Assembly (NCBI GenBank): GCA_963829235.1
Contig: CAWHIF010000001.1
Coordinates: forward strand, 1 to 64,000
From: Bog-756 sp963829235
Lineage (GTDB): Bacteria > Actinomycetota > Acidimicrobiia > Acidimicrobiales > RAAP-2
DNA length: 64,000 nucleotides
Direction: 5' to 3'
The notes under the pieces were generated by a model. The model worked only from the letters and a program-made list of their open reading frames with translations. It had not been told where the DNA came from and did no database searches. The translations under genes and the position numbers were made by a program. Shown one piece after another: positions 34,287 through 42,339 of the stretch (position 1 is its first letter; each line of letters opens with the position of its first letter).

Positions 34287-35294
34287 TCACCCGTCGGGAC
34301 GGTTGGCGAACACGACGAGGGCCTCGAGCTGCTCAGCCGTGCCGATGGTGATGAGGACGTCACCCGCCTCGATGGAGTCCTCCGGACTGGGATTGGTGAC
34401 GAACCGACCGTCGGGCCGACGGATGGCGAGCACGAGGGCCCCGGTGCGGTCACGCAGATGGGCCGACCGGAGCGTCTTGCCCACCAGGGGGGAATCGGCT
34501 GACAGGGTCAGCTCCTCGAGGCGGAATTTGAGCGACCCGTCGTGCATGACGACATCGATGAAGTCGACCACGTGGGGTTGGGTCACGAACGACGCCATCC
34601 GGTCGCCACCGAGCTGTTGCGGGTTGACCACCCTGTCGGCACCGGCGCGGACCAGCTTCGACTCCGACGATTCGTTCCGGGCCCGGGCGATGATCTGGAT
34701 GCCCGGACGCATCGACTTGGCCGCCACCGTCACGTAGAGGTTGTCGGCGTCGGTGTCGAGCGCCGCCACCAGTGCCGTCGCCCGCTCGAGCCCGGCCTCG
34801 AGGAGGGTGGCATCATCAGCCACGTCCCCGCACACCGAGGCGTAGGGGGTCCCGCTCAAGCGCTCCGGGTCGCGATCGACGACGACCAGATCGGTGTTCC
34901 CGCTGGCCAGGTAGTGGGCCACTTCGCGCCCGACCCGGCCCCACCCGCACACGATGACGTGCCCGTCCATCCGCTCGATGTCCCGTTCCATCTTGCGCCT
35001 CCTGATCAGATCCTGGATGTTGCCGTCGATGAGCACCTCGAGGACGGCCGAGAAGGTGTAGAGAGCAGTGCCCACCCCCACGAGGATGAGGAAGATCGTG
35101 AAGACCTTGCTGGCCCCGTCCAGCGGATGGGGGGAGTTGAAGCCCACCGTGGTGACGGTGACGACGGACTGGAAGACGGCGTCGAGAAGGCTGAACCCGA
35201 AGAGCAGATAGCCCACCGTGCCGGCCAGGAGGACGAGGGCCAGGGCACCGAGCCCGATCCTCACCCCCCGGAACGGATTACGCGATCGCTCCAC
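34287..35294 (-). CDS. Potassium channel protein with RCK (TrkA-N/TrkA-C) domain
   Basis: A 335-residue membrane protein. TM1 is GLGALALVLLAGTVGYLLFG (14-33), the pore helix and filter read VVTVTTVGFNSP (44-55), and TM2 is VFTIFLILVGVGTALYTFS (64-82). The filter TTVGF differs from the usual TVGYG, retaining T-V-G-F. The cytosolic RCK begins GHVIVCGWGRVGREVAHYL (111-129), followed by a TrkA-C-like domain. MthK/Kch-type channels gate K+ in response to Ca2+, nucleotides or other ligands. The start is a GTG with an adjacent GAGGG site. It faces the EAL gene tail-to-tail. Confidence 0.9.
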   Translation of the reverse strand: MERSRNPFRGVRIGLGALALVLLAGTVGYLLFGFSLLDAVFQSVVTVTTVGFNSPHPLDGASKVFTIFLILVGVGTALYTFSAVLEVLIDGNIQDLIRRRKMERDIERMDGHVIVCGWGRVGREVAHYLASGNTDLVVVDRDPERLSGTPYASVCGDVADDATLLEAGLERATALVAALDTDADNLYVTVAAKSMRPGIQIIARARNESSESKLVRAGADRVVNPQQLGGDRMASFVTQPHVVDFIDVVMHDGSLKFRLEELTLSADSPLVGKTLRSAHLRDRTGALVLAIRRPDGRFVTNPSPEDSIEAGDVLITIGTAEQLEALVVFANRPDG

Positions 35295-35428
35295 TCACCC
35301 TCGCTCTGTCGCGGCCCGCAGTCAGATCTTTCCGCGCCAGAGGACTCCGGAGGGAGGTCATGGTCGGCCGTGCCCGAGCCTAGCGCCGGCCGTCGGCGGT
35401 CGGCCCTGGTTCCGGTTCCACGATGTGC

Positions 35429-35851
35429 TCAGATGGCGCCGCGGTCGACTCCCCCGGCCAGACGCCCGGCCAGTCGGACCTTCGGACACGACGCATGGCG
35501 AACCGACTCGTCCGTGGTCCGGCACGAGCTGCAGGACCACCCGCCGCCGGGCGGTCGCCACAGCATCCCCCCGCACTGCGGGCACCGCTCCCGGCCTTCG
35601 CTGCACTCCCAGCCCGCGTACCGCTTGGACGAAAGAGGGCAGCCCCGCCCGTGACAGACGGCCCACCGTCCGTCGATCACGAGGCCCTCGACCGGGCAGA
35701 CCGCCAGGCAGCGTTCGCAGTCGTTGCACCGGAGAGGATCGATGACATACGAGACCGCGAACCCGGTCGATTGCGAGACCGCCCCTGAAGGGCAGATCGA
35801 CTCACAGGCGCCGCAACCCAGGCACTCGTCCCGGTCGACCTGAAAGGTCAC
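35429..35851 (-). CDS. 2x[4Fe-4S] ferredoxin fused to a zinc-ribbon-like tail
   Basis: A 140-residue protein. Residues 10-52 hold two complete [4Fe-4S] motifs, CLGCGACESICP and CNDCERCLAVCP. The tail (66-110) adds more Cys: CHGRGC, then CPQC and CSSC pairs, as in a zinc ribbon or rubredoxin-like fold. This extension is unusual. The GTG start at 35851 overlaps the TGA of the SCP2-like frame (GTGA). It is the third gene of an operon with the diiron and SCP2-like genes. It could supply electrons to the diiron protein or to the divergently encoded P450. Confidence 0.87.
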   Translation of the reverse strand: MTFQVDRDECLGCGACESICPSGAVSQSTGFAVSYVIDPLRCNDCERCLAVCPVEGLVIDGRWAVCHGRGCPLSSKRYAGWECSEGRERCPQCGGMLWRPPGGGWSCSSCRTTDESVRHASCPKVRLAGRLAGGVDRGAI

Positions 35852-36310
35852 GATGCCTGATGGACGACGGTGGCGGCGGGGGCACCGGCCGCATCGAAGA
35901 CCGCTTGCACCGTCCCCATGTAGCGGAACAGCTTGTCCTGGCCCACGGCGTCGTCGGCCCGGACGGCGAGCGGCACGCCGGCCAGTGAGAGGGTGTTGAG
36001 GGTGTGGGCACCGTCCGCTCCCCCGTTGGCTTCGATGGCCGCCACCATCTCCTGCCAGGCGGCCAACGGCACCGGTGAGGACGACTTCGGCACCGAACCC
36101 GTCCTCGGTGACCCGACCGGCGGAACGGAGCTCGTACCCGTCGAGCACGATGCCGAACAGGTCCGGCCTCCCGTCACGGCCGACGACCTCGACGCCGAGC
36201 CGGAGCTCGGCGATCCCGAGGCGGTCGATCGTCGCGGTGTCCGCCGATGCGCGCTGCACCAGTTCGGCGAACCATTCGTCCGAGGGGAACGGGGCGGTGA
36301 TCGGCGCCAT
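35848..36310 (-). pseudogene. SCP2-like (sterol-carrier-type) protein, frameshifted
   Basis: The frame from ATG 36310 reads MAPITAPFPSDEWFAELVQR ... AEVVLTG and then goes out of phase. The continuation lies in the next frame as PLAAWQEMVAAIEANGGAD ... YMGTVQAVFDAAG and ends at 35848. Dropping one base near 36070 gives a continuous protein of about 153 residues with a strand/helix order like SCP2-type lipid-binding domains. The ATG overlaps the upstream diiron gene stop (TGATG), and the stop overlaps the ferredoxin GTG, so the operon layout is otherwise intact. It may be a sequencing error. Confidence 0.7.
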
Positions 36311-37398
36311 CAGGCCGGCACCTCGAGACGGGCTCCGGGAACGCCGTCGAGGAGAACGTCGGGCAGATGCAGACGGCCGCGACGGTCGAGGCCGGCGTGC
36401 TGGCAGCGTCGGAGGTACTCACCGATGATCTGGGTCCGGATCACGTTCCCGGCCCCTCCGCCGAGGGCAGCCGCTTCGGCGACACCTCCGGCCGCCAGGA
36501 TCGCCGTCGGCTCGGCGATCTCGGGCGTGGCGAAGATCATGGCGATGATCTCTTCACCCTTGTCGAGGTAGTCGTGGAAGTCCGCGGCCATCGACGGATC
36601 ACTCTGGAGGCGGTAGCGCAGATGCATCGTGCCGTAGGCGACGTGGCGGGCCTCGTCCTGCATGCACAGCCGGAAGATCTGCTTTTCGACCGGCGACGGG
36701 GCGATGGCCTCGCCGGCTCGGAACAACGAGAGCACGATCCCCTCGCCCAGCAGGTGCATGAGGGCAGATCCCTCGTCGTAGCTCTCCGCGTCGAGGATGA
36801 GTTGGAGAAAGCGCTCGACCACGGCCGTGGACCGGCCCAATCCGCCACCGTTGGCCAGGGCGCGTTTGCGGAACACCTCGGTGTGGCGGGCCTCGTCCAT
36901 GACCTGGGTGCAGAGGAACATCTTCGCTTCCACGAAGTCGTGGTTGATCCGCCACACCCACTTGGCCGGAAAATCGGCCGCCACCATCTCGACCTCGGAG
37001 AGCACGGTGGCCAGCTGGCACATGGCGTGCTCCATATCGGGATCGAGCTCGCGCAGATCGCCCCACGGGATGTCGCGGGTGGCGCTCCACTGGCGGCTCA
37101 CCGCTTCCTCGTACAGATCCATCACGTTGTCCGACCAGACCTCGGCCCTGTCGTTGATCGTGTACCCGAGGTCGGGCACATCCGACTCGACCGAGGATCC
37201 ACGGGGCGCCATCGAGCGCCGGGGGGCGTGCTCGGGAACCTCCCCGTAGCTGCCGACGGCGATGTCACGGAGGGTCAACCCGGTCTTGCCGGGCCGGGCG
37301 CGCACACCCCATTCGGTGTCGGTGTCCCGGAGCCACCCGAGGTCGAACTCGCCCCGCGACGCCCGATCGAGATAGTCCAGATCGAGTCCTCGCGTCAT
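36310..37398 (-). CDS. Ferritin-like/R2-like diiron oxidase or oxygenase
   Basis: A 362-residue helical protein with a complete diiron pattern: Glu135/137 in SEVEMV, DEARH at 168-172, Glu219 in LLGEGIVLSLF, and DEARH again at 248-252. The two ExxH motifs and the spaced helices match the ribonucleotide-reductase-R2-like ferritin superfamily. Members oxidise substrates with O2 or act as oxygenases/desaturases; the substrate here is unknown. It leads an operon with an SCP2-like protein and a ferredoxin, which would suit a lipid-acting oxygenase. A GGGGAGG site precedes the ATG, and a TAGGTT -10 box lies upstream, next to a DevR-like palindrome. Confidence 0.85.
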   Translation of the reverse strand: MTRGLDLDYLDRASRGEFDLGWLRDTDTEWGVRARPGKTGLTLRDIAVGSYGEVPEHAPRRSMAPRGSSVESDVPDLGYTINDRAEVWSDNVMDLYEEAVSRQWSATRDIPWGDLRELDPDMEHAMCQLATVLSEVEMVAADFPAKWVWRINHDFVEAKMFLCTQVMDEARHTEVFRKRALANGGGLGRSTAVVERFLQLILDAESYDEGSALMHLLGEGIVLSLFRAGEAIAPSPVEKQIFRLCMQDEARHVAYGTMHLRYRLQSDPSMAADFHDYLDKGEEIIAMIFATPEIAEPTAILAAGGVAEAAALGGGAGNVIRTQIIGEYLRRCQHAGLDRRGRLHLPDVLLDGVPGARLEVPA

Positions 37399-37463
37399 AC
37401 CCCACCTCCCCGCGACCCCCGGCCGCTACGACTAGACATTCTCTGCTTCTTTGTCTCATCGAA

Positions 37464-37469
37464 AACCTA
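37464..37469 (-). promoter_or_regulatory. -10 box (TAGGTT) of the diiron operon
   Basis: On the minus strand TAGGTT lies 65 bp before the ATG at 37398. The palindrome at 37494-37509 begins next to where its -35 region should be. Transcription would start near 37457. Confidence 0.4.
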
Positions 37470-37493
37470 CGCTGGCGCCGGGCACCGGCCCTA

Positions 37494-37509
37494 GGGCCGA
37501 AAGTCCCAA
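37494..37509. promoter_or_regulatory. DevR/DosR-like palindrome 1 (diiron-operon side)
   Basis: GGGCCGAAAGTCCC plus AA matches 12 of 14 positions of the DosR core GGGACTWWAGTCCC. It lies next to the -35 region of the minus-strand TAGGTT promoter. It is the near-perfect reverse complement (15 of 16) of the second palindrome at 37556-37571. Confidence 0.45.
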
Positions 37510-37555
37510 CTTCGCCGTCGACAGCTGTCTCCGGTAGTGGCCTTTCGACTTGGCC

Positions 37556-37583
37556 TTGGGACTTTCGCCCCTACTCGGATACT
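37556..37583 (+). promoter_or_regulatory. DevR/DosR-like palindrome 2 overlapping the P450 promoter
   Basis: TTGGGACTTTCGCCCC (37556-37571) contains GGGACTTTCGCCCC, 12 of 14 matches to the DosR core. GATACT at 37578-37583 could be the -10 box, with TTGGGA (37556-37561) as -35, 16 bp apart. The palindrome therefore covers the -35 region, as for DosR class II activation. Confidence 0.45.
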
Positions 37584-37648
37584 GCAACACGTTCCAGCCT
37601 GGAGGGGTGGCCCGCGACCCCGTGGCGGGCCCGAGCACGGAGGATCCA

Positions 37649-38884
37649 ATGACTTCGACGACATCCCGTCCGGCCTGCGAGTACGACGTCCTGGACCGGG
37701 CCTTCTACCAGGACCCCCACCCGGCATACGCGTGGATGCGGGCCAATCGGCCCATCTTCTGGGACGAGGCCAACGAGCTGTGGGTGGTGTCACGGCATGC
37801 CGAGGTGTCCCACGTCTCCATGCACGCCGACCTCTTCTGTTCGGGGCAGGGCGTCCGGCCCAAGGAGGGGGCCAGCCTCTCCCTCATCGGGCTCGACGGT
37901 GAGCGTCACGTGCGCCAACGACGCCTGCTCAACAAGGGGTTCACCCCGAGGATGATCCGGACGATGGAACCGCGGGTGCGAGAGGTGGTGACCGAGGTGC
38001 TCGACCGGATCGCCGACCGCCCGTCCTGCGACTTCGTGACCGACGTGGCCGTTCCGGTGCCGCTGGTCGTCATCGCCGAGCTCATGGGCCTTCCCGTGGA
38101 GGACAGGGTCCAGCTGGGCCGGTGGTCGGACCGCATGATGGGGGGAGAAGGTCGCACCGACCTCGACGACCCGGCCATGGCCGACGCCGGGGCCGCCTTC
38201 GGCGAGTACGTGGCCTACCTGTCCGAGATGGTCGAGGAGCGTCGCCAGGCTCACCGGCGGGGCGGTGCCGTACCCGATGACGCGGTCAGCATCCTGGTGG
38301 GCGCGGCCGAGGACGGCGTGCTCGAGTCCAATGTCGAGCTCGCCCACGACGAGCTCACCATGTTCCTCGTCATCCTGCTGGTGGCCGGGAACGAGACGAC
38401 CCGGAACGCCATCTCGGGTGGCATGTGGGCGTTGAGCCGGTTCCCCGACCAGTGGCAACGGCTGCGCCTGAACCCGGGGTCCTTTTCCACCATGGCTGAC
38501 GAGATCTGCCGCTACGTCAGCCCGGTCATCAGCTTCTCACGGACCGCCACCCGCGACACCGAGCTGGCCGGCCAGCGGATCGCCCAGGGGGAGAAGATCC
38601 TCATGCTGTACCAGTCGGCCAACCGTGACGAAGCCGTCTTCGAAGAACCCGACGCCCTCCGGGTCGATCGAAGCCCGAACCCCCACCTGGCCTTCGGCAT
38701 CGGACCACACGTGTGCATGGGGATCAACCTGGCCCGGCTCGAGATCCGGATCCTGTTCGAAGAGCTGACGAGGCGCTTCCCGGACATGGTCGTCCCGTCG
38801 GGCGTCGCGCCGGCCTATGGCGAGCACGCCCTCGTCCACGCCATCGACTCGCTGCCGGTGGAGCTCGGGACCGGAGCGGCCTGA
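37649..38884 (+). CDS. Cytochrome P450
   Basis: A 411-residue soluble P450. It has I-helix LVAGNETTRNAISGG, ExxR region DEICRYVSPVISFSR, and heme loop FGIGPHVCMGINLARLE with the thiolate Cys. Family resemblance is to actinobacterial P450s acting on terpenoids, steroids or fatty acids; no subfamily is assigned. The ATG at 37649 has GGAGG 8 nt upstream; the upstream in-frame ATG (37550) lies within promoter sequence. It diverges from the diiron/ferredoxin operon, which may supply its electron donor. The SDR gene follows after 85 bp. Confidence 0.94.
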   Translation: MTSTTSRPACEYDVLDRAFYQDPHPAYAWMRANRPIFWDEANELWVVSRHAEVSHVSMHADLFCSGQGVRPKEGASLSLIGLDGERHVRQRRLLNKGFTPRMIRTMEPRVREVVTEVLDRIADRPSCDFVTDVAVPVPLVVIAELMGLPVEDRVQLGRWSDRMMGGEGRTDLDDPAMADAGAAFGEYVAYLSEMVEERRQAHRRGGAVPDDAVSILVGAAEDGVLESNVELAHDELTMFLVILLVAGNETTRNAISGGMWALSRFPDQWQRLRLNPGSFSTMADEICRYVSPVISFSRTATRDTELAGQRIAQGEKILMLYQSANRDEAVFEEPDALRVDRSPNPHLAFGIGPHVCMGINLARLEIRILFEELTRRFPDMVVPSGVAPAYGEHALVHAIDSLPVELGTGAA

Positions 38885-38969
38885 CCCCCACCATCACTTT
38901 CTCGCACCGCGGATGGCCCGGTAGGTTCGTTCTGCACCAGCCCGATCAGACCCTCCCGGAGGAGATGCA

Positions 38970-39821
38970 GTGGACGAGCGCACGTTTGGACGCCGGTTCG
39001 AGGGGAAGGTGGCCATCGTCACCGGCGCCTCGACCGATCCGGGTATCGGGACCGCATCGGCGCGCCGGTTGGCCCTGGAGGGAGCCTCGGTGGTCATCAA
39101 CGCCCGCTCCGAGCGGCGGCTACGGGCAGCCGAGACGGCCCTCCGTGAAGAGGGGCTCGACGTCGTCGCCTGTCCCGGTGCCGCCGAGAGCGCCTCCCTC
39201 CCGGCCCTCCTGGTGGATACGGCCATCGACCGGTTCGGCCGCGTCGATCTTCTCGTCAACGCGGTGGGCGGCGCCCCCTACATCGGTTCGGCCCTGACCA
39301 TGAGTCAGGAGGACCTGGTGAAGACGCTGGTCCTCAACACCTGGCCGGCGGTGTCCCTCATCCGAGAGGCGACGGGGAGGGGCCTGGCCGAAGGCGGAGG
39401 GGCCGTCGTCAACATCTCCAGCGGATCGCCGAAGAAGACGACGCCCTCCATGGCTGCGTACGCGGCGGCCAAGTCGGCCCTCAACGCCCTGACCCGGACA
39501 CTGGCCAACGAATTGGGGAGCCGTGGTGTCCGGGTCAACGCGGTCAGCCCCGGCCTGACCAGAACCGACGGCACCAGGGACATCTGGGGGGACGACGACG
39601 GTCGGGCCGCCGGTCACAACCTGCTCCTCGGACGACTGACCGAGCCCGAGGATGTGGCCGCCGCGGTGGCGTTCCTCCTGTCGGAGGAGGCGGGCTCCAT
39701 CACCGGCGTCCTCCTCGACGTGGACGCCGGCAACCACGTCGGCGCGGGCACGTGGTCGCCGTTCAGCCCCGACGCGGTGGGTCAGCCCGGCGGTGCCCCC
39801 CGCCTCGCCGGTCGCGGGTGA
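38970..39821 (+). CDS. Short-chain dehydrogenase/reductase
   Basis: A 283-residue SDR. Cofactor motif TGASTDPGIGTASARRLA (the DPGIG variant), NNAxG-equivalent NAVGGAPY, NISSGSPKKT, and catalytic MAAYAAAKSALNALTR with Tyr and Lys. The C-terminal PEDVAAAVAFLLSEEAGSIT is typical of FabG-like enzymes. It begins with GTG preceded by GGAGGAG. The carboxyltransferase gene overlaps its stop (GTGA) if GTG 39818 is used, so the two are translationally coupled. Confidence 0.9.
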   Translation: MDERTFGRRFEGKVAIVTGASTDPGIGTASARRLALEGASVVINARSERRLRAAETALREEGLDVVACPGAAESASLPALLVDTAIDRFGRVDLLVNAVGGAPYIGSALTMSQEDLVKTLVLNTWPAVSLIREATGRGLAEGGGAVVNISSGSPKKTTPSMAAYAAAKSALNALTRTLANELGSRGVRVNAVSPGLTRTDGTRDIWGDDDGRAAGHNLLLGRLTEPEDVAAAVAFLLSEEAGSITGVLLDVDAGNHVGAGTWSPFSPDAVGQPGGAPRLAGRG

Positions 39822-41329
39822 GCGGCATGGGCGACGAGTTGCACGGGTGGGGCCCGGCCCTGGACGAGATCGGCCGGCGCCAGGCCGAAGCCCGGGCCAT
39901 GGGGGGTGAGGCCCGGCTCGACCGCCAATCGGGGCGGGGCCGGCTCAACGCCCGGGAGCGTCTCGACCGGCTGTTCGATCCCGGCACCTTCTTCGAGATC
40001 GGAAGCCTGGTGGGCACGGTCGACGACCCACCCGTCCCGGGCGACGCCCTGGCGGCCGGTTCGGGCCGGGTCAACGGACGGCCGGCGCTGGCCGGCGCCG
40101 AGGACGTGACCGTGCTCGGTGGGTCCATCGGGAGCGGGGCCTCGGACAAGCGCTACCGGCTGTGCCAGCTGGCCATGCAGGAACGGGTGCCACTGGTCAT
40201 GATGCTGGAAGGTGCCGGGCACCGGGTCACCGAGACAGTGGCCGGTCGCCGACCGGGCGACCTCATGGGCCTGGCCGAGCTGTCCGGCCTCGTCCCCATG
40301 GTGAGCCTGGTGCTCGGGGCGTCGGCCGGCCACGGCGCCCTCACCGCACCGCTGTGCGACTTCGTGGCCATGACGGAGACGGCCTCGATCTTTGCCGCCG
40401 GGCCCCCGCTGGTGCGCTCGGCGACCGGGGAGGACGTCACCAAGGAGGAGCTCGGCGGGCCCACGGTGGCGGTCGACGCAGGCGGCGTCGTGCACAACGT
40501 GGCGGCTGACGACATCGAGGCCATCGACCTGGCCCGCCGCTACCTCGGCCACTTCCCCCTCAACGCCTGGGAGCCGCCGCCCCGGCGCCCGGGCCCCGAC
40601 GCCGGTGAGCGGCGCGTCGACGTCCTCGGCCTGATCCCCCCCGACCCCCGCCAGCCGTACCCCATCCGGCCCGTGCTGGCCGAGGTGGTCGACGGCGGCG
40701 AGCTGCTCGAGGTGCAACCCGGCTTCGGGCGTTCGATCGTGACCGTCCTCGCCCACCTCGGGGGGCGCAGCGTGGCCATCGTGGCCAACGACCCGGGCGT
40801 GCTGGCCGGCACCATCGACAGCGACGCGGCCGACAAGGCGGCGCACTTCCTCGACGTGGCCGGCGCCTTCGGCCTGCCCTGCATCTTCCTGGCCGACAAC
40901 CCCGGGGTGCTGGCCGGCACCACCGCCGAACGGCAGGGCATCCTCCGGCACGCGGCCCGCCTGTTCGCCGTCCAGCACCGGCTGACCGGGCCCAAGCTGC
41001 ACGTCACCCTGCGCAAGGCGTTCGGATTCGGCTCCTCGGTGATGGCCATGAACCCCTTCGACGGTCAGACCATCACCCTCGCCTTCCCGTCGATCACCCT
41101 CGGCGCCCTCCCGGCCGACTCGGCCGCGAGCGCCATCGACGACCGCGAGGAGCGGGCGCGCCTGGCCGCCGAGCAGGCACGGGCGTCGGTGGTGGCCGCC
41201 GCCCGACTCTCCTACGACGAGGTCATCGACCCCCGCGAGCTGCGCAACGCCCTCCTGGCCGGCCTCGGCCTGGCCGAGGGGAGGGATCCGGCCCCCCGCC
41301 GGCCCCGGTCGACGGGCATCCTGCCCTGA
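39818..41329 (+). CDS. Acyl-CoA carboxylase carboxyltransferase (beta) subunit
   Basis: A roughly 503-residue carboxyltransferase with two crotonase-type halves. The N half has ASDKRYRLCQLAMQERVP and PLCDFVAMTETASIFAAG with GEDVTKEELGG. The C half has VAIVANDPGVLAGTIDSDAA and the GFGSSVMAMNPFDGQT block. It transfers the carboxyl group from biotin to acyl-CoA (propionyl-, acetyl- or methylcrotonyl-CoA types). No biotin carboxylase or BCCP gene is within the window, so the partner must be elsewhere. GTG 39818 (overlapping the SDR stop) and ATG 39827 are alternative starts. Confidence 0.9.
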   Translation: MSGMGDELHGWGPALDEIGRRQAEARAMGGEARLDRQSGRGRLNARERLDRLFDPGTFFEIGSLVGTVDDPPVPGDALAAGSGRVNGRPALAGAEDVTVLGGSIGSGASDKRYRLCQLAMQERVPLVMMLEGAGHRVTETVAGRRPGDLMGLAELSGLVPMVSLVLGASAGHGALTAPLCDFVAMTETASIFAAGPPLVRSATGEDVTKEELGGPTVAVDAGGVVHNVAADDIEAIDLARRYLGHFPLNAWEPPPRRPGPDAGERRVDVLGLIPPDPRQPYPIRPVLAEVVDGGELLEVQPGFGRSIVTVLAHLGGRSVAIVANDPGVLAGTIDSDAADKAAHFLDVAGAFGLPCIFLADNPGVLAGTTAERQGILRHAARLFAVQHRLTGPKLHVTLRKAFGFGSSVMAMNPFDGQTITLAFPSITLGALPADSAASAIDDREERARLAAEQARASVVAAARLSYDEVIDPRELRNALLAGLGLAEGRDPAPRRPRSTGILP

Positions 41330-41341
41330 ACCGCCACCGGC

Positions 41342-42163
41342 TCAGATCTGACCGGCCTGCATCCTGAGCATGTCGGTGGCACCGGCGCCGTCGACGGCGA
41401 TGACCTGGCCGGAGACGAACCGGGCCGCGGCGCTGCACAGGAACAGGGTGAGATAACCGATGTCGGCGCCCTGCCCGTGGAGGCCGAGGGGGTTCGTCGG
41501 TCGGTCCGACCCGCCCGGGACGGCATCGGCGAAACGGCGGACCCCTTCCGTGTTGCTCATCGAGCCCGGTGCGATGGCGTTCACCCGTATGCCGTACGGC
41601 CCCCACTCGACGGCGCAGGTGCGGGTCAGGGAGTCGACGCCCGACTTGGCCGCGGCCACGTGCGCCTGGTAGACGACCCCACGCTGCTCGAACGGTGCGC
41701 TGATGTTCACGATGGACCCACCGTGGTCGCGGAGCCTGGCGTCGAACGCGGCCCGCGTCACGTTGTACGTACCCAGCAGGTCGATGTCGACCACCGCCTT
41801 GAAGCCGTTGGGCGAGATCTTCGATATCGGGGCGGGAAAGTTGCCGGCCGCGTTGTTGACTACGATGTCGAGCCCGCCGCCGGCCGCCACGACCTGGTCG
41901 ACCACCGCTCGCACCGCATCGGCGTCCCGCACGTCACACACCCCGAGCGAGGCGTCGACGCCCTCCGCCCGCAGCTCGTCCACCGCGGCCTCGAGGTTCT
42001 CCCGCTTCCGGCTGGCCATGGTGATGCGGGCGCCATGGGCACCGAGGACCCGGCAGATCTCCTTGCCGATGCCGGTGGCACCGCCCGTCACCAACGCGAC
42101 CTGACCGTCGAGGAGGTCGGGGGCGAAGCAACTGGCTCCATCGGTGTCGGTCGAATCCTGCAC
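41342..42163 (-). CDS. 2,4-dienoyl-CoA reductase, DECR2/SPS19-type SDR
   Basis: A 273-residue SDR unusually close to the peroxisomal-type 2,4-dienoyl-CoA reductases: CFAPDLLDGQVALVTGGATG near the start, NNAAGNFPAPISKISPNGF with VVDIDLLGTYNVTRA, and APGSMSNTEGVRR near the end. The Tyr of YxxxK is absent from its usual place (the segment reads YQAHVAAAKSGVDSLTR), as in this reductase group. NADPH-dependent reduction of 2,4-dienoyl-CoA allows beta-oxidation of unsaturated acyl chains. The GTG 42163 start has GGGGGA upstream. It converges with the carboxyltransferase gene with a 12-bp gap. Confidence 0.87.
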   Translation of the reverse strand: MQDSTDTDGASCFAPDLLDGQVALVTGGATGIGKEICRVLGAHGARITMASRKRENLEAAVDELRAEGVDASLGVCDVRDADAVRAVVDQVVAAGGGLDIVVNNAAGNFPAPISKISPNGFKAVVDIDLLGTYNVTRAAFDARLRDHGGSIVNISAPFEQRGVVYQAHVAAAKSGVDSLTRTCAVEWGPYGIRVNAIAPGSMSNTEGVRRFADAVPGGSDRPTNPLGLHGQGADIGYLTLFLCSAAARFVSGQVIAVDGAGATDMLRMQAGQI

Positions 42164-42324
42164 GGTCCCCCCGCTGCTGTCGTCGGAGTCCCTCGTTCGC
42201 CCTACCGCGTAGCACACGCGTCGGAGCGGTAGCCACCGGGAGTCGGAGCGGAGGCCACCGGGCAGAGCCTCCCGGATTCGACCGCGCATGACACCGCCAC
42301 CCGAGCCCGCCCGTCACGGTTCGG

Positions 42325-42330
42325 TAGTGT
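42325..42330 (+). promoter_or_regulatory. -10 box (TAGTGT), leaderless Gfo/Idh gene
   Basis: TAGTGT ends 9 nt before the ATG at 42340. Just upstream is a 24-bp direct repeat, two copies of GTCGGAGCGGTAGCCACCGG-like sequence, at about 42211-42260. Confidence 0.5.
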
Positions 42331-42339
42331 CGGCCCACC

